A DNA stretch of 64,000 bases from NCBI RefSeq assembly GCF_901709675.1, contig NC_051091.1, positions 5,924,967 through 5,988,966 of the forward strand, read 5' to 3'. Of the stretch, positions 15,501 through 27,737 are shown piece by piece. The notes under the pieces were generated by a model, which saw only the letters and a program-made list of their open reading frames with translations, had not been told where the DNA came from and did not search any database. Source of the stretch: Syngnathus acus (lineage: Eukaryota > Chordata > Actinopteri > Syngnathiformes > Syngnathidae). The first letter of the stretch is position 1. Each line of letters opens with the position of its first letter. The position numbers were made by a program, and so were the translations under genes.

Positions 15501-16244
15501 AGCTTGACATTTTGGGCCAATTGATTTGGTCGAAAACATCTTACAAAACTGCTCCTTATTTAATTTGGAAGTCAGATTTTATTATAATTATGCATTGGAT
15601 GCAGAACCTCCAAAATGTTAAGAACCAATGGATAAGGGCAGCTGTGTTTATATTGCCCTCTAGCGAACATGACATGTATTTGCACCTTTCACTCAGAAGC
15701 CACTTTCACCTCAATGTTGTGTTTTAAGAAACCGATGCTGAATTTGGTTTCGGTTTGAAATCTGTTGATGGATTGATGTTTGAGCAGCTGTTTGAGCTTG
15801 CTGGAACTTGTTCAGCAAATCTGTGCGTTTCTGTCCCCATCAGCTATTCCCTTGACCGCATACGGACCAATGGCAGCGGCGGCAGCGGCAGTCGTTAGAG
15901 GTGTGTATTCTTTTTTTAAACTCGTTGATGAGTGTTTAAGATTGATCTATCTCCCCTGCTGGCTAGGCGCCACCCCTTCTCGCACAGCTGGATTTCTGAG
16001 TACCAGCAGCCCTGGACCAATGGCTGACTTGTACGCTGCAGCAAATCCGGACTCAGGAGTAAGCAGCTACATCAGTGCGGCTAGCCCCGCCCCCAGCACA
16101 GGGTTCGGCCACAGTCTCGGGGTATGTCACTAATACTTGTTAAAACTATATTTTTATTTATTTGGATGCTAACTGGTATGCATTCAATGTGTTTGTCCTC
16201 AGGGTCCTCTGATTGCTACTGCGTTCACTAATGGCTACCACTGA
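197..16244 (+). CDS. msi1: Musashi-1 RNA-binding protein, 5'-truncated by window edge
   Basis: Two-RRM RNA-binding protein that binds UAG-containing 3' UTR motifs and regulates translation in neural and other stem cells. Exons read from GT-AG sites: 197-237, 775-856, 971-1055, 7703-7744, 8125-8217, 12934-12982, 13654-13736, 14191-14308, 14720-14800, 15293-15349, 15844-15900, 15967-16121, 16203-16244; they join in one frame to 327 residues. RRM1 shows MFIGGL (RNP2) and RGFGFVTY (RNP1); RRM2 shows IFVGGL and RGFGFVTF, followed by [12 protein letters not shown]. The C-terminal part has [14 protein letters not shown], a short alanine run, [29 protein letters not shown] and ends TAFTNGYH. The phrases [11 protein letters not shown] and the exon [14 protein letters not shown] fit Musashi-1 rather than Musashi-2. 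Exon 197-237 opens with the last base of a codon, so the initiator exon is off the left end. The linker after the alanine run is shorter than in mammalian MSI1. Likely the teleost msi1 or msi1b copy. Confidence 0.95.
1818..1842. repeat. TG dinucleotide microsatellite
   Basis: Nearly pure GT/TG run inside the large msi1 intron. Confidence 0.9.
3640..4340 (-). mobile_element. Degenerate non-LTR retrotransposon (LINE) fragment
   Basis: On the minus strand the sequence encodes a reverse-transcriptase-like [15 protein letters not shown]; the GVPQGS codons lie at 4298-4281. About 60 bases further on, in another frame, CDDDIVF (4218 down to about 4198) resembles the catalytic FADD region of non-LTR reverse transcriptases. 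The frame change and nearby stops show a dead copy. The plus-strand tail at about 3649-3715 (tatttaaccaggaag ... gtcctagccaagacgcagca) resembles a common teleost LINE 3' end. Clade not determinable by eye. Confidence 0.7.
7904..7926. repeat. CA dinucleotide microsatellite
   Basis: AC run about 160 bases after the exon ending at 7744, in the short msi1 intron before RRM2. Confidence 0.9.
8218..12933 (+). other. msi1: msi1 intron inside RRM2
   Basis: 4.7-kb intron splitting RRM2 between DQFGK and VDDAMLMF. It holds a purine-rich stretch at about 8520-8730, CA runs near 8922-8943 and 9006-9021, a long AT microsatellite and AT-rich DNA. No coding exon seen. Confidence 0.8.
9501..9568. repeat. 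AT dinucleotide microsatellite
   Basis: Pure AT run of about 68 bases inside the msi1 RRM2 intron; the flanks are also TA-rich from about 9460. Confidence 0.95.
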
Positions 16245-18060
16245 GACGACTCAAGTCATCGATGATTTGGGCGCTTCTCTTCTGCTGATGAGCCAATCAA
16301 ACGCTGAGTGCCCTTTGGCGGCACAACCTGATTGGCTGGCCGCAGCTCCGCCTGGCTGTCCTGTGGCTAAACCCACCGACTGAATATCTTTTTAAAAACT
16401 TTTTTTTTTTTTTTGCTGTACTAATCTCACATGAACATAATATCCCAGTGTGTCCTCATCTGGATCTTCATTTGCCCCCCACCAATATTCTTTTGAAACT
16501 GAGAAAACTGCAAAAAAAAAAGGCTCCGGTGAAACCTTTGTCATTTGACAAAGCCGGAGAGGACTATTTTTTCTAATTTTTATTGTATCTCACCGTGTTA
16601 TGTTGCTTCATGAAATCCTTGACAGCTGTTTCTGATAAAACACCACCCGGGCACGCTTTTCCTCAAAAATCCTTTTTAACATAAAAAGAACAAATCAACG
16701 ACGAGTCGTTTTTCTAAGCATCAAGGAAATACGGAAAAAAATGTATATTTTGATAGTCTTTAAAAAAAACGAACCTTTGTAATATTATTATTGACATAAT
16801 ATGATAATCTGTGAGGTATTTTATTCTGTTATTGGTTTTAAAGCAATGTTTTTATGTCTTCCTGTAAGATATTGTACATAGACTTTTGGATGGAAGGGGA
16901 AGGGCGGGCGAGGGACTACTGAACCAGCCGGCATGTCATTGGTTGGTTCGCAGAGGGTCACTTCAGTTTCACTGGAAATCATCAATTATGAAATATGTGC
17001 TCATCTCACTACTTATTACAAAAGAGGAAACAAGACTCTTATGTACGTTATTGGCCATTCATCCGCAGTATCGACGTGGCGCGTGGCACTGTCGATGATG
17101 AGACAAATACCTTTTCAAAATCATCACATTTGAAATACTTTTCTGGTAGCAGCGGCTATGTTTCTCCCCCCCTTTTTTTATGCCCTAATGGTGGAGAAAG
17201 CGATTTCTTGCATCTGCATGAAAACTACTTAATGGACTAAGCTGGTGGAGTTATTTTAAACTTAAATTGGAAAAATCAGGGCTTTGTTGGGTTGGGTTGA
17301 CTTGACTTTTTTTTTTCACCATTTACTTCTTAAATTGTTTTTTTTCCCCCTTTTTATGTGTTTACACGGCCAGGCACCGTGAAAATGAATGAAGAATATA
17401 GAGAGAAACAAAATGTGGGAAATATCTCAATAATATTCTGTTCTGTTCTCTTCTCACTATTGAAGGTCCACGTGAATGCGTGGAAGTGAGCGTGATTGAG
17501 AATTAGATCAAATATGATATGGAATTACTTTTGGCAACCGATGGAGCTTTCCACTTGCCTGTATTTGGTACTGATCTGATCTCCCTGTTCCATTTTGTTG
17601 CACTGGTCTCCGCTGCTTCCCTCACATCTCTTATTTTGTATTCATGGCTTTGTGCTCCTCCACATAATTGTTGATTATATACAGTTGCTGCTCCATGTAA
17701 TCTTGGGTGGAGGGGGTTTGGGCAGGGAACGTGAAATGTAACAGGGTCTGGTCCCAGTCGGCTCTGATAAAGGGTCTCGTTGGAGACAAACGCTGGCTGG
17801 AAGGCAAAGTCACACGCTGGAACAAATTCAACGTGCAAAAAAAAACAAAACAAAAGCAAACTTAAAAAAAACAAAACAAGTGACCTGTTTGTTCAGCCTT
17901 GTTTCATGTTGAGCATAGCAAGACACTTGAAGCCACTTCCTCATCCAGCCAGTCATTCCTGTCAGACCATCTGGGACACGACACGACACAAAACTACTGC
18001 TGGACACCTACACTGTAACTTTTTAACTTACAATAAAGCAATAAGTTATTTTGTACCTTA
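16245..18060 (+). other. msi1: Probable msi1 3' UTR
   Basis: Follows the msi1 stop directly with no intervening gene, and contains AT-rich blocks, a hairpin (16524-16559) and an AATAAA at 18032-18037; a further AATAAA-like site lies near 18348. The long UTR fits Musashi genes, but the transcript end is inferred from the poly(A) signal alone. Open frames on either strand here have no recognisable product. Confidence 0.55.
16524..16559 (+). other. Strong stem-loop in msi1 3' UTR
   Basis: CTCCGG (16524-16529) pairs with CCGGAG (16554-16559), and CTTTGT.. (from 16536) pairs with ..ACAAAG (to 16553) around a tiny ATTT loop. A 6-base bulge sits on the 5' arm. Seen directly; any function is inference. 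Confidence 0.6.
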
Positions 18061-18691
18061 CAAATGAAAATAGTGCTATTATTGGTAAAAACAGGGGTGT
18101 GTGGATAATCTTGCGGCGTTAAGATTTTATTTTCAGAAAAAAAAGATATATTTTTCTGTGTTGCCACCTTGTTCCCCTTGTATATTGACGATCGTCTTGT
18201 GTTGATGTCTGGAACGGGGCCGATGCTTTGAATTGAGCTTGTAGCGCCTTACATGAGGTCACAAAAGATTAAGGTTGGCTCAGCCAAGCTTTACAACAAT
18301 TCTTTTCTTACGACCCCCCCCCCCCAATATCATTTCAATTTTAAAATCTTAATAAATTATTCCAAAGTATGCGTTTGTGTGGGTTCTGTTGTATTATTTG
18401 TTGGGGGGACTATTTCTTGATGCTGTGGGCACTCTGTGTGAGGCGCTCGTGTAGACAGTTGTATTCCTCTACTGGATGGAGGCCAATAAGGTCAGTGATC
18501 CTCACCCTTCTCTCCTCAGCCGTCCTTACTCCCTCTCGTCTCATGTTTTATGTTACAAGCGGACCGGAATCGTCAACACAAGATTTTTAGATCTGCGGCG
18601 TCAAACTTTTCATATCAGGATTATTGGACTTTAGAATTTAGTCATTGAGAATTTCCTCTGAGGTTTTTCCCTCCTCTGACCTTTTTTTTAG

Positions 18692-19260
<569 letters not shown>

Positions 19261-19356
19261 TTTAGCTGACATGGACTGCAAGTAGAGATTTCGATTTTTG
19301 AGAATAAGGCAATGTGTTTCTTTCTGTTTGTGTTCCAGATGAATCATTTGGTCTGA

Positions 19357-21752
19357 GGGAATAAAGGAGAGGAACTTTTGGAACACTTGAGCAGGACAAA
19401 CAAAACTGCTGATTGTAGGATGGCATCCACAACGATTCAAAAGAGCTGGAGGTGCTACATTCACGTTTACATGTGACCTGTCACATCTCATCCTGTTTAC
19501 CCCCCCCCCCCCTCCCTCCCTTCCTTGTAGACAAAACAAGAGTTTTATGTTTATTTAATTTATTCGGCTATCTGATGATTAGCATTGAGTATATTTGGAA
19601 GCTGGCGGGAATGTGAAAGAGTCCACAAATCTCCTTTTGTTGTTCATTGTGGCCGAATATTGTGAAGACTGAAGACATTGCCTATAGTATCTTATTCAAA
19701 ATATCAGGGTCGATATTTTATTGACTGAATAGTATATTATATTTTGATAATGTATATACACTATCTAGTGAGAATGTGTGCCTGTGGATAAAACACGAGT
19801 ACAATATATCATTTTTGTTTATAATGAGAAAAATAAACTGTGATGATATGAATATGTATTGTAAATTGTATTGTGATAGTGTATTTTACGCCCTGCTGTC
19901 AATCAAGACAAAGATTTAGGAACATTTTTACATTATTAACAATTGCTTATGAAAGAAAATGGATCCCAGTCTCGCTATTTGATTAGCGTCACACATTCTG
20001 GCAGACTAAAATGGCTCCAGTGCCAAACTTGCAAACTTAGCTGAGATATGTTCCAGTAGCCTGATATGTCATATTATATCCTCGACTAAATATAACACAT
20101 TTCCTGTTTGCTTTTTTCTGGTAGCCTGGACTGTCAGATGGTAAAGCTGATTCTTAACAAGAAGAAAAAGTGACATTCAGGGTGTTAATTGTTTCTTCGA
20201 GACTGAGAGGGAAATTATTCTTAAATACCAAGAACCAATTTTTAAAAAAGCGGAATTTGGTACTGCGAGCAGTTGTTTTGTTGTATTAGCTACCATTAGA
20301 TGCGATGACATAAAAGGTGCAATCCGTCTCAAGGAAGTAACACTGAGGTGAAAAGTAGCAGAAGCTGAAAATAAGACGAGAGCAAGGATTAGGTGTCTTG
20401 ACTTTGAAAGCACTTCCCAGATTATGGGTAGGAGTCTGATTTCAGTCTGATAAAATCAAACTCAAGTGTTTCTCTTCAGTTATCACCTATAGAAGTGTCC
20501 TCCCACTTTCAAGAAACATGGTCAGACTGTCTTGCTCTAAACCAGCATAGTGAATGTGAAGGATTTTTTTTTCTTTTTTGCCTCAAGTCACCTGAAACAT
20601 TACAGTTGCACAATAGCCAGTGTGCTGGAAGAGTGCAACTGTGACTCACTGAAATAGGTCAGTCAAGGCAGCTGCTTCCATTAGCACAAGATAGAGCCTT
20701 CTTGCAAACGTATCTCGTAACACGTTCCAGCCAGTAAGCAGTGGTTTGCTCCTACTGGAAAACATGAACTGGGATAACCGTGGAAAGCACATCTAAAGCG
20801 ATTATTGATCTGATGTTTCATTGAGTAACTAATATGAATGAATGATTCGGTTCTAATTTCAGGTTTGTCTGTTTATACTGTGTTTATACTGTGTTGATTA
20901 TTTATTGTCATTCAGTGAGAAAACAATTTTTTTTTTGTCATAACGAAAGTTCTTTGCATAATATCTTGCAAGTATACCGTATTTATCATTATTATAGTCT
21001 CAGTGTCCTCTTGGGCCACATGATTTTCGTTGCATATCCCCGCGCCCCCCTCAAGCTTTGTCAGCAGCAGCAACAGCAGCAACTTGACTGAATAATAACA
21101 GTAATCAACCTCCCATTATAGAAACAGTGTTTTGAATAATGACCCATTACATCATGGAGATGCAAGAAGTCAGGCTTGATTGAACTTTGAGTCTCATTTT
21201 AGAGCGATGGAATCAATCAAGCCGAATAATTATCTAAAAACTGCCACCGGTCGAATCAAAACAGATACATCTGTCCTGTTGTCTATTATCTGCAAGTGCA
21301 TCTACTCGACAAAATGTTACATTGAAAAAAATATGAAATGAACTTACAATTCTTGTCCCACGTAAGATAAAGCAGTCCAAATAAGAGATGAAAATCTTGT
21401 GGTGTGGAGGCCTTCAGCCTTAAAGCATCCACTGCCAGCCATGTTGGGTTCCTCAGGGGTCTCCAGGGAATAGAACCAGAAAGACAACCAGTTATCCATT
21501 GTAAACATGATAAATTACAGGGGCAATTAGGATGGGGCGAGTAGGGTTCCCCACAAATAAAAAAAAAAATCGTATTATTCTGTAAGTGTTACATCATATT
21601 AATCAAAAATGTTGCATCAACATCATGTCATCTTTGCATTAACACTCATGTCATCAAAACCTTTATTATGTCATCCTCAAAAGAGTTCAAAGGAAGAACT
21701 GCAGTTAATCATGGGCTGTGGTACATTTGCGGAAAAATACAGATAGGAAAAG
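19357..21752. other. tmem233 3' UTR and intergenic DNA
   Basis: The probable tmem233 3' UTR runs to about 19860. After that the DNA is AT-rich with no gene I can support. This stretch contains the junction between the msi1-tmem233 block and the dnai1 block. No X-box-like palindrome is visible just upstream of dnai1 copy A. Confidence 0.6.
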
Positions 21753-24647
21753 ATGAGCAAAGAAGTAAGTGATCTTTTTTGTGCAATGCTCAGATGACCA
21801 TACTGTCTATTTTAAGTTATATTTGACTTTTAACATGCTCTCCTTTAAAAGTGTCAGTCAAAACAAATAGACTAATTGTAACACTACTCCTAACCGTCTT
21901 TGTTGATGTTTTTCGCAATGTGCTGTCATGACCGAAGCACCCTGGCAAGTCGTTCAAATCAAACAAGAAAAAGGTGAGTTGCATGCATTGCAGATGATTA
22001 TCATTGTTGACGTAATGTGGTTTGTGTGCACAACTAACATTTCAAGCCATCAACAAAAATACTGAACAATTTGATCACTTATATATTTCAGGAAGATGAC
22101 GATCCGGGGAAACTTATTAAGCCTCCAGATCAATTGGAACTCACGGAAGCTGTAAGACCAGTTTATCACTTGTACGAGCAAATTTACTCAAGTCTAGTAT
22201 GTACTGAATTTTCCTGGCTTTTTTTTTTCTCTCTCCTGACAGGAGCTGAAAGAGGAAATAACAAGGACTCTGACAGCAAAAAATCCACATGCCCCGCAAA
22301 ATCTTGCCCACTACAAATTTCATGTAAGGGTTCTTGTGACTTTATCGTGTCTACTTTTCTATCCTTCATCGTCATCACCATCGTCTCATCGCCGCTTTTC
22401 CAGGAAGCTGCTTACAAGCTGACCACGGCTGTAAATCACTTGGCGGTTCACTTTGTCTTGGAGGGCTGTCTCGAACATCAAGACATTGATGAAACTCGTG
22501 TGACAACCCCTGAGGAACTCACCGAAGACGGTGGGAAATTCCATTAGCGGCATATCGTGATCATGTCTTGATGTATTTATATTAAATGATTTGATGATTT
22601 TCCAGCAACGGGAGAGGAAGGAGAAGATTCTGCTGATGAGGTAAAGCGTCATGTGATCTGAAGTACTTGTTCTTGTTGGGTTGCAGATGTCAAGTATCTT
22701 CAATTGACTTTTTAATCTCTCAATAATGTCCTCTTAAAGATGCTCGGTCAAACTTTGTTGATTGTCCGTACAGGAAGGATCTGGCGATGGCGATGCGGAT
22801 GGCGATGGAGGCGAGGAAGAGGAGGCCGTAGAAGACGACATACCAGCAGAGCCAAAAGTTACAAACCAGTTCAACTTTATCGAAAGAGCCTCTCAAACCC
22901 TCAATAATCCACTGCAGGTATAGAAAGGACAATTCATGTGATTAACACTTTATTTCCCAACAGTTATCGAACTTTTCAAACCTGTGGGTTTGTTATAGTA
23001 CATAAAACTATCGATTGCACAATCAAGGTCCGTTCATATTTTCCTGCAGGGTCGAAGTATCCAAACTATTCCTCCTCCACGCCGCAACTACATTGCAAAC
23101 GCTTGCCAGGTTGAGAATTCTCCGATTTTTTTCATTTAAAAGATATTTCATACACCTGAGTTGTTTAGAAATACTCACTTTTGGAATATTGTGATGTTTC
23201 TTGTTTGGCCTTTGCAGTGGGACATATATGACGTTTACATGGAAGAGCTGCAGAAAAGAAAAAACAATAAGGACTATGACATACACAAAAAGATACTCAT
23301 TGAGACACCGGTGAGTCACACCAACTATGCATTGGACCTGATTGCAATCTGTTTATCGTCCATTTTTGTCTGTCTTTTATTTCTACAGAGTGATGACATC
23401 ACCCAAGTAGCCAAATCAGCCATGCTATTAGAGCGGATGGTCAACCAGAACACATTTAATGAAGTAGCACAAGGTGTTCACTGTTTATTCTTTTTGTCTA
23501 TGGACGCTATGGTGCAGTATCAAGAAAAATACTATTATTTCTTCTCGCCTTGTATTTCCTTTCAGATTTCAAATACTTTGAGGATGCGGCTGATGAATTT
23601 AGGGAGCAGGAGGGTACTGTTCTCCCACTGTGGAAGTTCCAGTATAACAAAGCCAGAATGATGTGCGTCACTGCCTTCTGCTGGTAGGTTTGCTCATTCA
23701 CATCATCAAGCACTTTACTGTAAGCACTTTACTCAAGTGGACTAATAATATACCTTCTTCCGTAGGAATTTCGTGTATCCAGATTTTTTCGGTGTGGGAC
23801 TGGGATCATGTAAGTCTAGAAGAAATATTGAGGTGAAAAAAATAACTGGTTAGCAGCAAATTGTAATCAGAGATGGAATTTTGTGTCCCTTAACACATTT
23901 TCCCACACTGAGTGTCTTTTTGTTTTAAAGTTGGACCTAGAAATACGGATTTCACCAGGTTTTGTAATGATAGCTATGACATTGTTGCAAAATTCATACA
24001 TGTGACTAAATATGAATATTTCCAAATTATATCATTGTTAATTTATCGTTATGAAAACCATCCGTGCTAGAGAGAAAAACAAAACTGGGACAAAGAAAAA
24101 AATCTCGGAAAGTTACTTACATCTTTAAATCATACTTCAATTAAGACAACTTCTATCCATTCCAACGGCAGATGACTTCAGCAAACAAGGCCGCGGGATG
24201 CTCCTCTTCTACACGTTGAAGAATTCTACCTACCCCGAGTACATCTTCCCGACAGGGTCTGGGGTCATGACCCTCGATATCCATAAGCAGCATTCCTACC
24301 TTGTGGCAGTCGGTTTCCATGATGGATGCGTGTGTGTGTACAACTTGAAAAACAAAGGACAGGACCCTCAGTACAAGAGCACCGTTAACAATGGCATGCA
24401 CACTGACCCCGTGTGGCAGGTAGGGGGAAGTGCATCAAAAATGCAAACTCACAAAAAGTTTGGTTAGTTGTTTCAATAGTCATTCAGCCATTTGTTTTTT
24501 TTTAATCAGGTTCGCTGGCAGAATGACAAGAGCCTCCATTTTTATTCAGTGTCTTCGGATGGCCGAGTTGTGTTATGGACGCTCAGAAAGGTTAGAGAAA
24601 TTACTGGAAAAAAAATTGAACTGAATTTGAAATTGTATGATACATGC

Positions 24648-24691
<44 letters not shown>

Positions 24692-26671
24692 GCATCCAGT
24701 TTTGTATAAATGCATGTACATATATATATTTTTTTCTTATATATATAAATATGTATGTACATGCATTTATACAAAACTGGATTAAGACATTAAAGTGCAT
24801 CACAATGTATTTAAATGTCCACAGAACGAGCTTGTCTTCACCGATGCTATCAGACTAGCACTAGATTATACTGTGTCTGATGGGCTAGAAGGCATTCAGG
24901 ATCTTACCAACGGTGAGTTTTCACTTTTTGTGTGACTTTGAAAGTATTCTAGACATTGTAGCAATCCCAATTTTTCCTCAAAGTTGAATTAGCTTTCCGT
25001 TTGTTGGCTGTCACGTGCATTGCTCTTTTAAGCCTCATATACTTCTTGTCTGCAGCTAGTGGCACAGCCTTTGACTTTCACCCACAGATTGACGATCTCT
25101 TCATAGTTGGCACTCAGGAAGGAAAAATACACAAGGTAGGCTGGGAGAAATCATTCCACCCACTGAGATTTGGCTGAGATGAACTGTCAGATGTCTGAAA
25201 TACAGCAGCTGTGCCTAAAAGCCATAAAGTTGATTTAGTCTTCTGAGTGTGGGCTTTGTCACTGCAATCAGGACTGTAGAGTAAAAAAATGGCAATACTC
25301 AACCTTAAATTACTTAGATAAAGTTTTTCTTCAACATATTTCGAGCTGTTGTGTCTCTGGTGGATTGATAACAATACGTATCCGCAAATGACATTTATAA
25401 CTTGTGTGTATCTTTTCATGGCTTCCCTTTCCAGTATAGTAAAAGCAGTATCCAACATTCCCTTTGTCATCATTCTCTCATTATCTAGTGCTCTAAAAAT
25501 TACTCAAGCCAGTACCTCAAGACATACGAGGCTCACAACATGGCAGTGGATAGGGTGAAGTGGAATCCTTACCACCCAAAGGTTTTCATCTCCTGCAGTT
25601 CGGATTGGACTGTGAAGATCTGGGACCAGGATTACAGGTTGTTTCATGAATGATGACATGCAACATTATATTTGGAACTTTAAATTTACACTGTTTATAG
25701 TTTATTTGTGATACTTAGTGTGGAAGTTTTCATGGAAGTGAGTGAGCCTTGGCTTTCTTTCCTTTTCCAGCGTCCCAATGTTCACATTTGAATTGAATAC
25801 ACCAGTTGGCGATGTGGACTGGGCGCCGTATTCCTCTACTGTCTTTGCTGGTGTAACCACAAATGGTTTGGTAAGAGTCATTTGAAACTATAACGTTTTG
25901 TGTGCGGTATGGCTGCGATCAAGGGACGCTTTAGCATGGCTCCGCCTCTCACCTCAAACAACAACATCAACATCATTTCAGAGTTGGACAAGGTGCCGTC
26001 TGTGCTCGGCTGTACTCTACAAAACACAGAACATTCTTTGTGTGCAACGGGGCCGTCACGGATAGTGGGAACACATTTGACACGGGGGTCATCTGACCCA
26101 CCCACACATACAGTCCATGAAGAGCACATGCTGACTGAATTACTTGAAACCACTCCATCAGACCTCATGAGTGTACCACAAAATTTAGCTGCACGATTTG
26201 GACGCCGATTCTAAAGGTTAACGTCACCCCGCTTAATTAAACACACAATATGGATGTTGTTTGTTCAGCACGCTAAGTACTCTGATATTATTTTTCAGGT
26301 TCATGTTTTTGACCTCGCCATCAACAAGTATCAGGCTATCTGCCAGCAGCCGGTGGTAAATAAAAAGAAGACTAAGCTGACTCACATTGAGTTTAACCCT
26401 GTCGATCCCGTCGTCATAGTTGGTGATGACAGAGGCGTTGTTATCAGCCTCAAACTGTCTCCGAACCTCCGCAGAAAACCAAAGGTAAAGTGCCACATCA
26501 GAATAAAAAAAAAAAAAAGTGACGTTGTGATACAATTTGTATATGTCTATTTGGCTGCGTGTGCTTGTGCATGTGTAGGGGAAGAAAGGTCGCGATTTGG
26601 TTGAAGGCCCTGAGGCAGAAGTAGCGAAGATGGAGAGGCTTCTAAGTCTGCTAAGAGAACTTGAGCCTTAA
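21753..26671 (+). CDS. dnai1: Dynein axonemal intermediate chain 1, copy A (extra copy)
   Basis: WD40 intermediate chain that helps assemble and anchor the outer dynein arm of motile cilia. Exons: 21753-21764, 21938-21973, 22092-22151, 22243-22323, 22404-22530, 22606-22640, 22774-22917, 23050-23109, 23218-23310, 23389-23473, 23566-23683, 23766-23809, 24172-24419, 24510-24590, 24825-24912, 25056-25135, 25489-25637, 25771-25870, 26299-26484, 26579-26671; total 639 residues, no internal stop. Family landmarks: [87 protein letters not shown] and SLKLSPNLR. The WD40 propeller spans about residue 245 to the end. Linker exons 3, 6, 7, 9 and 14 are shorter than in copy B. The first two exons are short and are the least certain part. 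Poly(A) signal AATAAA only 16 bases after the stop (26688-26693). Confidence 0.93.
24652..24687. repeat. TA microsatellite
   Basis: TA run in the copy A intron between exons 14 and 15, directly beside an inverted repeat. Confidence 0.9.
24694..24782. repeat. Inverted repeat in dnai1 copy A intron
   Basis: Left arm 24694-24722 and right arm 24754-24782 are perfect reverse complements over 29 bases (left arm begins ATCCAGTTTTGTATAAATGC), separated by a 31-base AT-rich loop. It could be a small foldback element or arise from TA-repeat dynamics. Confidence 0.85.
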
Positions 26672-26891
26672 CAGCACCGCAAAGCACAATAAAGTATTTC
26701 ACATGAAAACAATTTGTATATTTTTTTATTTGATATTTCTAATTTCTCCCCAATGGTATAACTTCAGACTTAAGTTGCTGGTATAGTGTAATGTTAGTAA
26801 GGTCTCATGTAAGCTCTTGTTATTTCTGGAAATGATTTTGGCAGAAGATGCAATGCAGTGGCTTGCAGGGCTGTGTTAGTGACATAACCTA

Positions 26892-26903
26892 CCAGTGGAG
26901 GGC
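26892..26903 (+). promoter_or_regulatory. CTCF-core-like motif
   Basis: CCAGTGGAGGGC, followed by GCT, differs from the CTCF core CCASYAGRKGGC at one position. Motif match only. Confidence 0.3.
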
Positions 26904-27681
26904 GCTCGCTCCCTTCATCGAAGTGTACAGTAGGCCCCAGGGCCACGGTACAGTCGAGCTATAAAATAAAGGATCACCTTTTATTTATTGCACTACCATA
27001 CTGTATGCTGTGTCATCATATTCATTTTACAGTGCCAATTCTTTTTTAATACTGCAAAATATTCATGTTTGACGCATTTTGTGCCTGCATTTTTTCCGCC
27101 ACAGTTCATTTGATAGGAAATGGCAGAATTTTATACAGACACAATTTAGTGTATTTCATTTTGGATTTTATTTATTTATCTATTTTGCACTCTTACATTT
27201 GGTGTAAAATAAACACAGTCAGAAATGGTGTTAGCAATCCAATGGTCTGGGACTGCTTTGCTCCTTCATGACCTGCTGGACAATTTGCTGTGATTACGTA
27301 GCAGAAAAGTGACCCGAAACATAACCGCTGCATTCTGCGCTGGTGACCTCGATACCAATCATCATCACAACTTTTATACAATTGCATTCTGTTGTTGTCT
27401 TTTTGAAAGTCACCTCAAACACACAAATAGAAGTTATCATTGGACATAATAGCTAATCTTTTGCAGATTATTCACATTTTTAGACACCATCCATCTGATG
27501 TGTCAGGTTTGTGAGGGATTAGTAATTAGGAATGCATGACTCAGGGGCCACTCATGCTGTCGAACTTGTCTGACAGCGTGGGTTACGCTTCTATTCACTG
27601 ACAGAATGAGTCTGACTCTACGTGCCCAATGATTGAGGAGTGATCAGCACAGGGTGTAGGCTGCTTTCCCTTTTTGGAAGT

Positions 27682-27737
27682 CAGTTGGGATAGTTCCTCG
27701 CTTCCCGAGGAGGATTGTAGAAAATGGATAGATGGTG
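27682..27737 (+). mobile_element. Decayed teleost SINE-like tail
   Basis: The stretch from GTTGGGATAG to GTAGAAAATGGATAGATGG resembles the common fish repeat tail (gctgggataggctccagc ... tagaaaatggatggatgg). It is a short, mutated fragment. Confidence 0.5.

Noticed and set aside
17503-17874. 123-codon minus-strand open frame
   Set aside because: Falls in the probable msi1 3' UTR, with no recognisable sequence.
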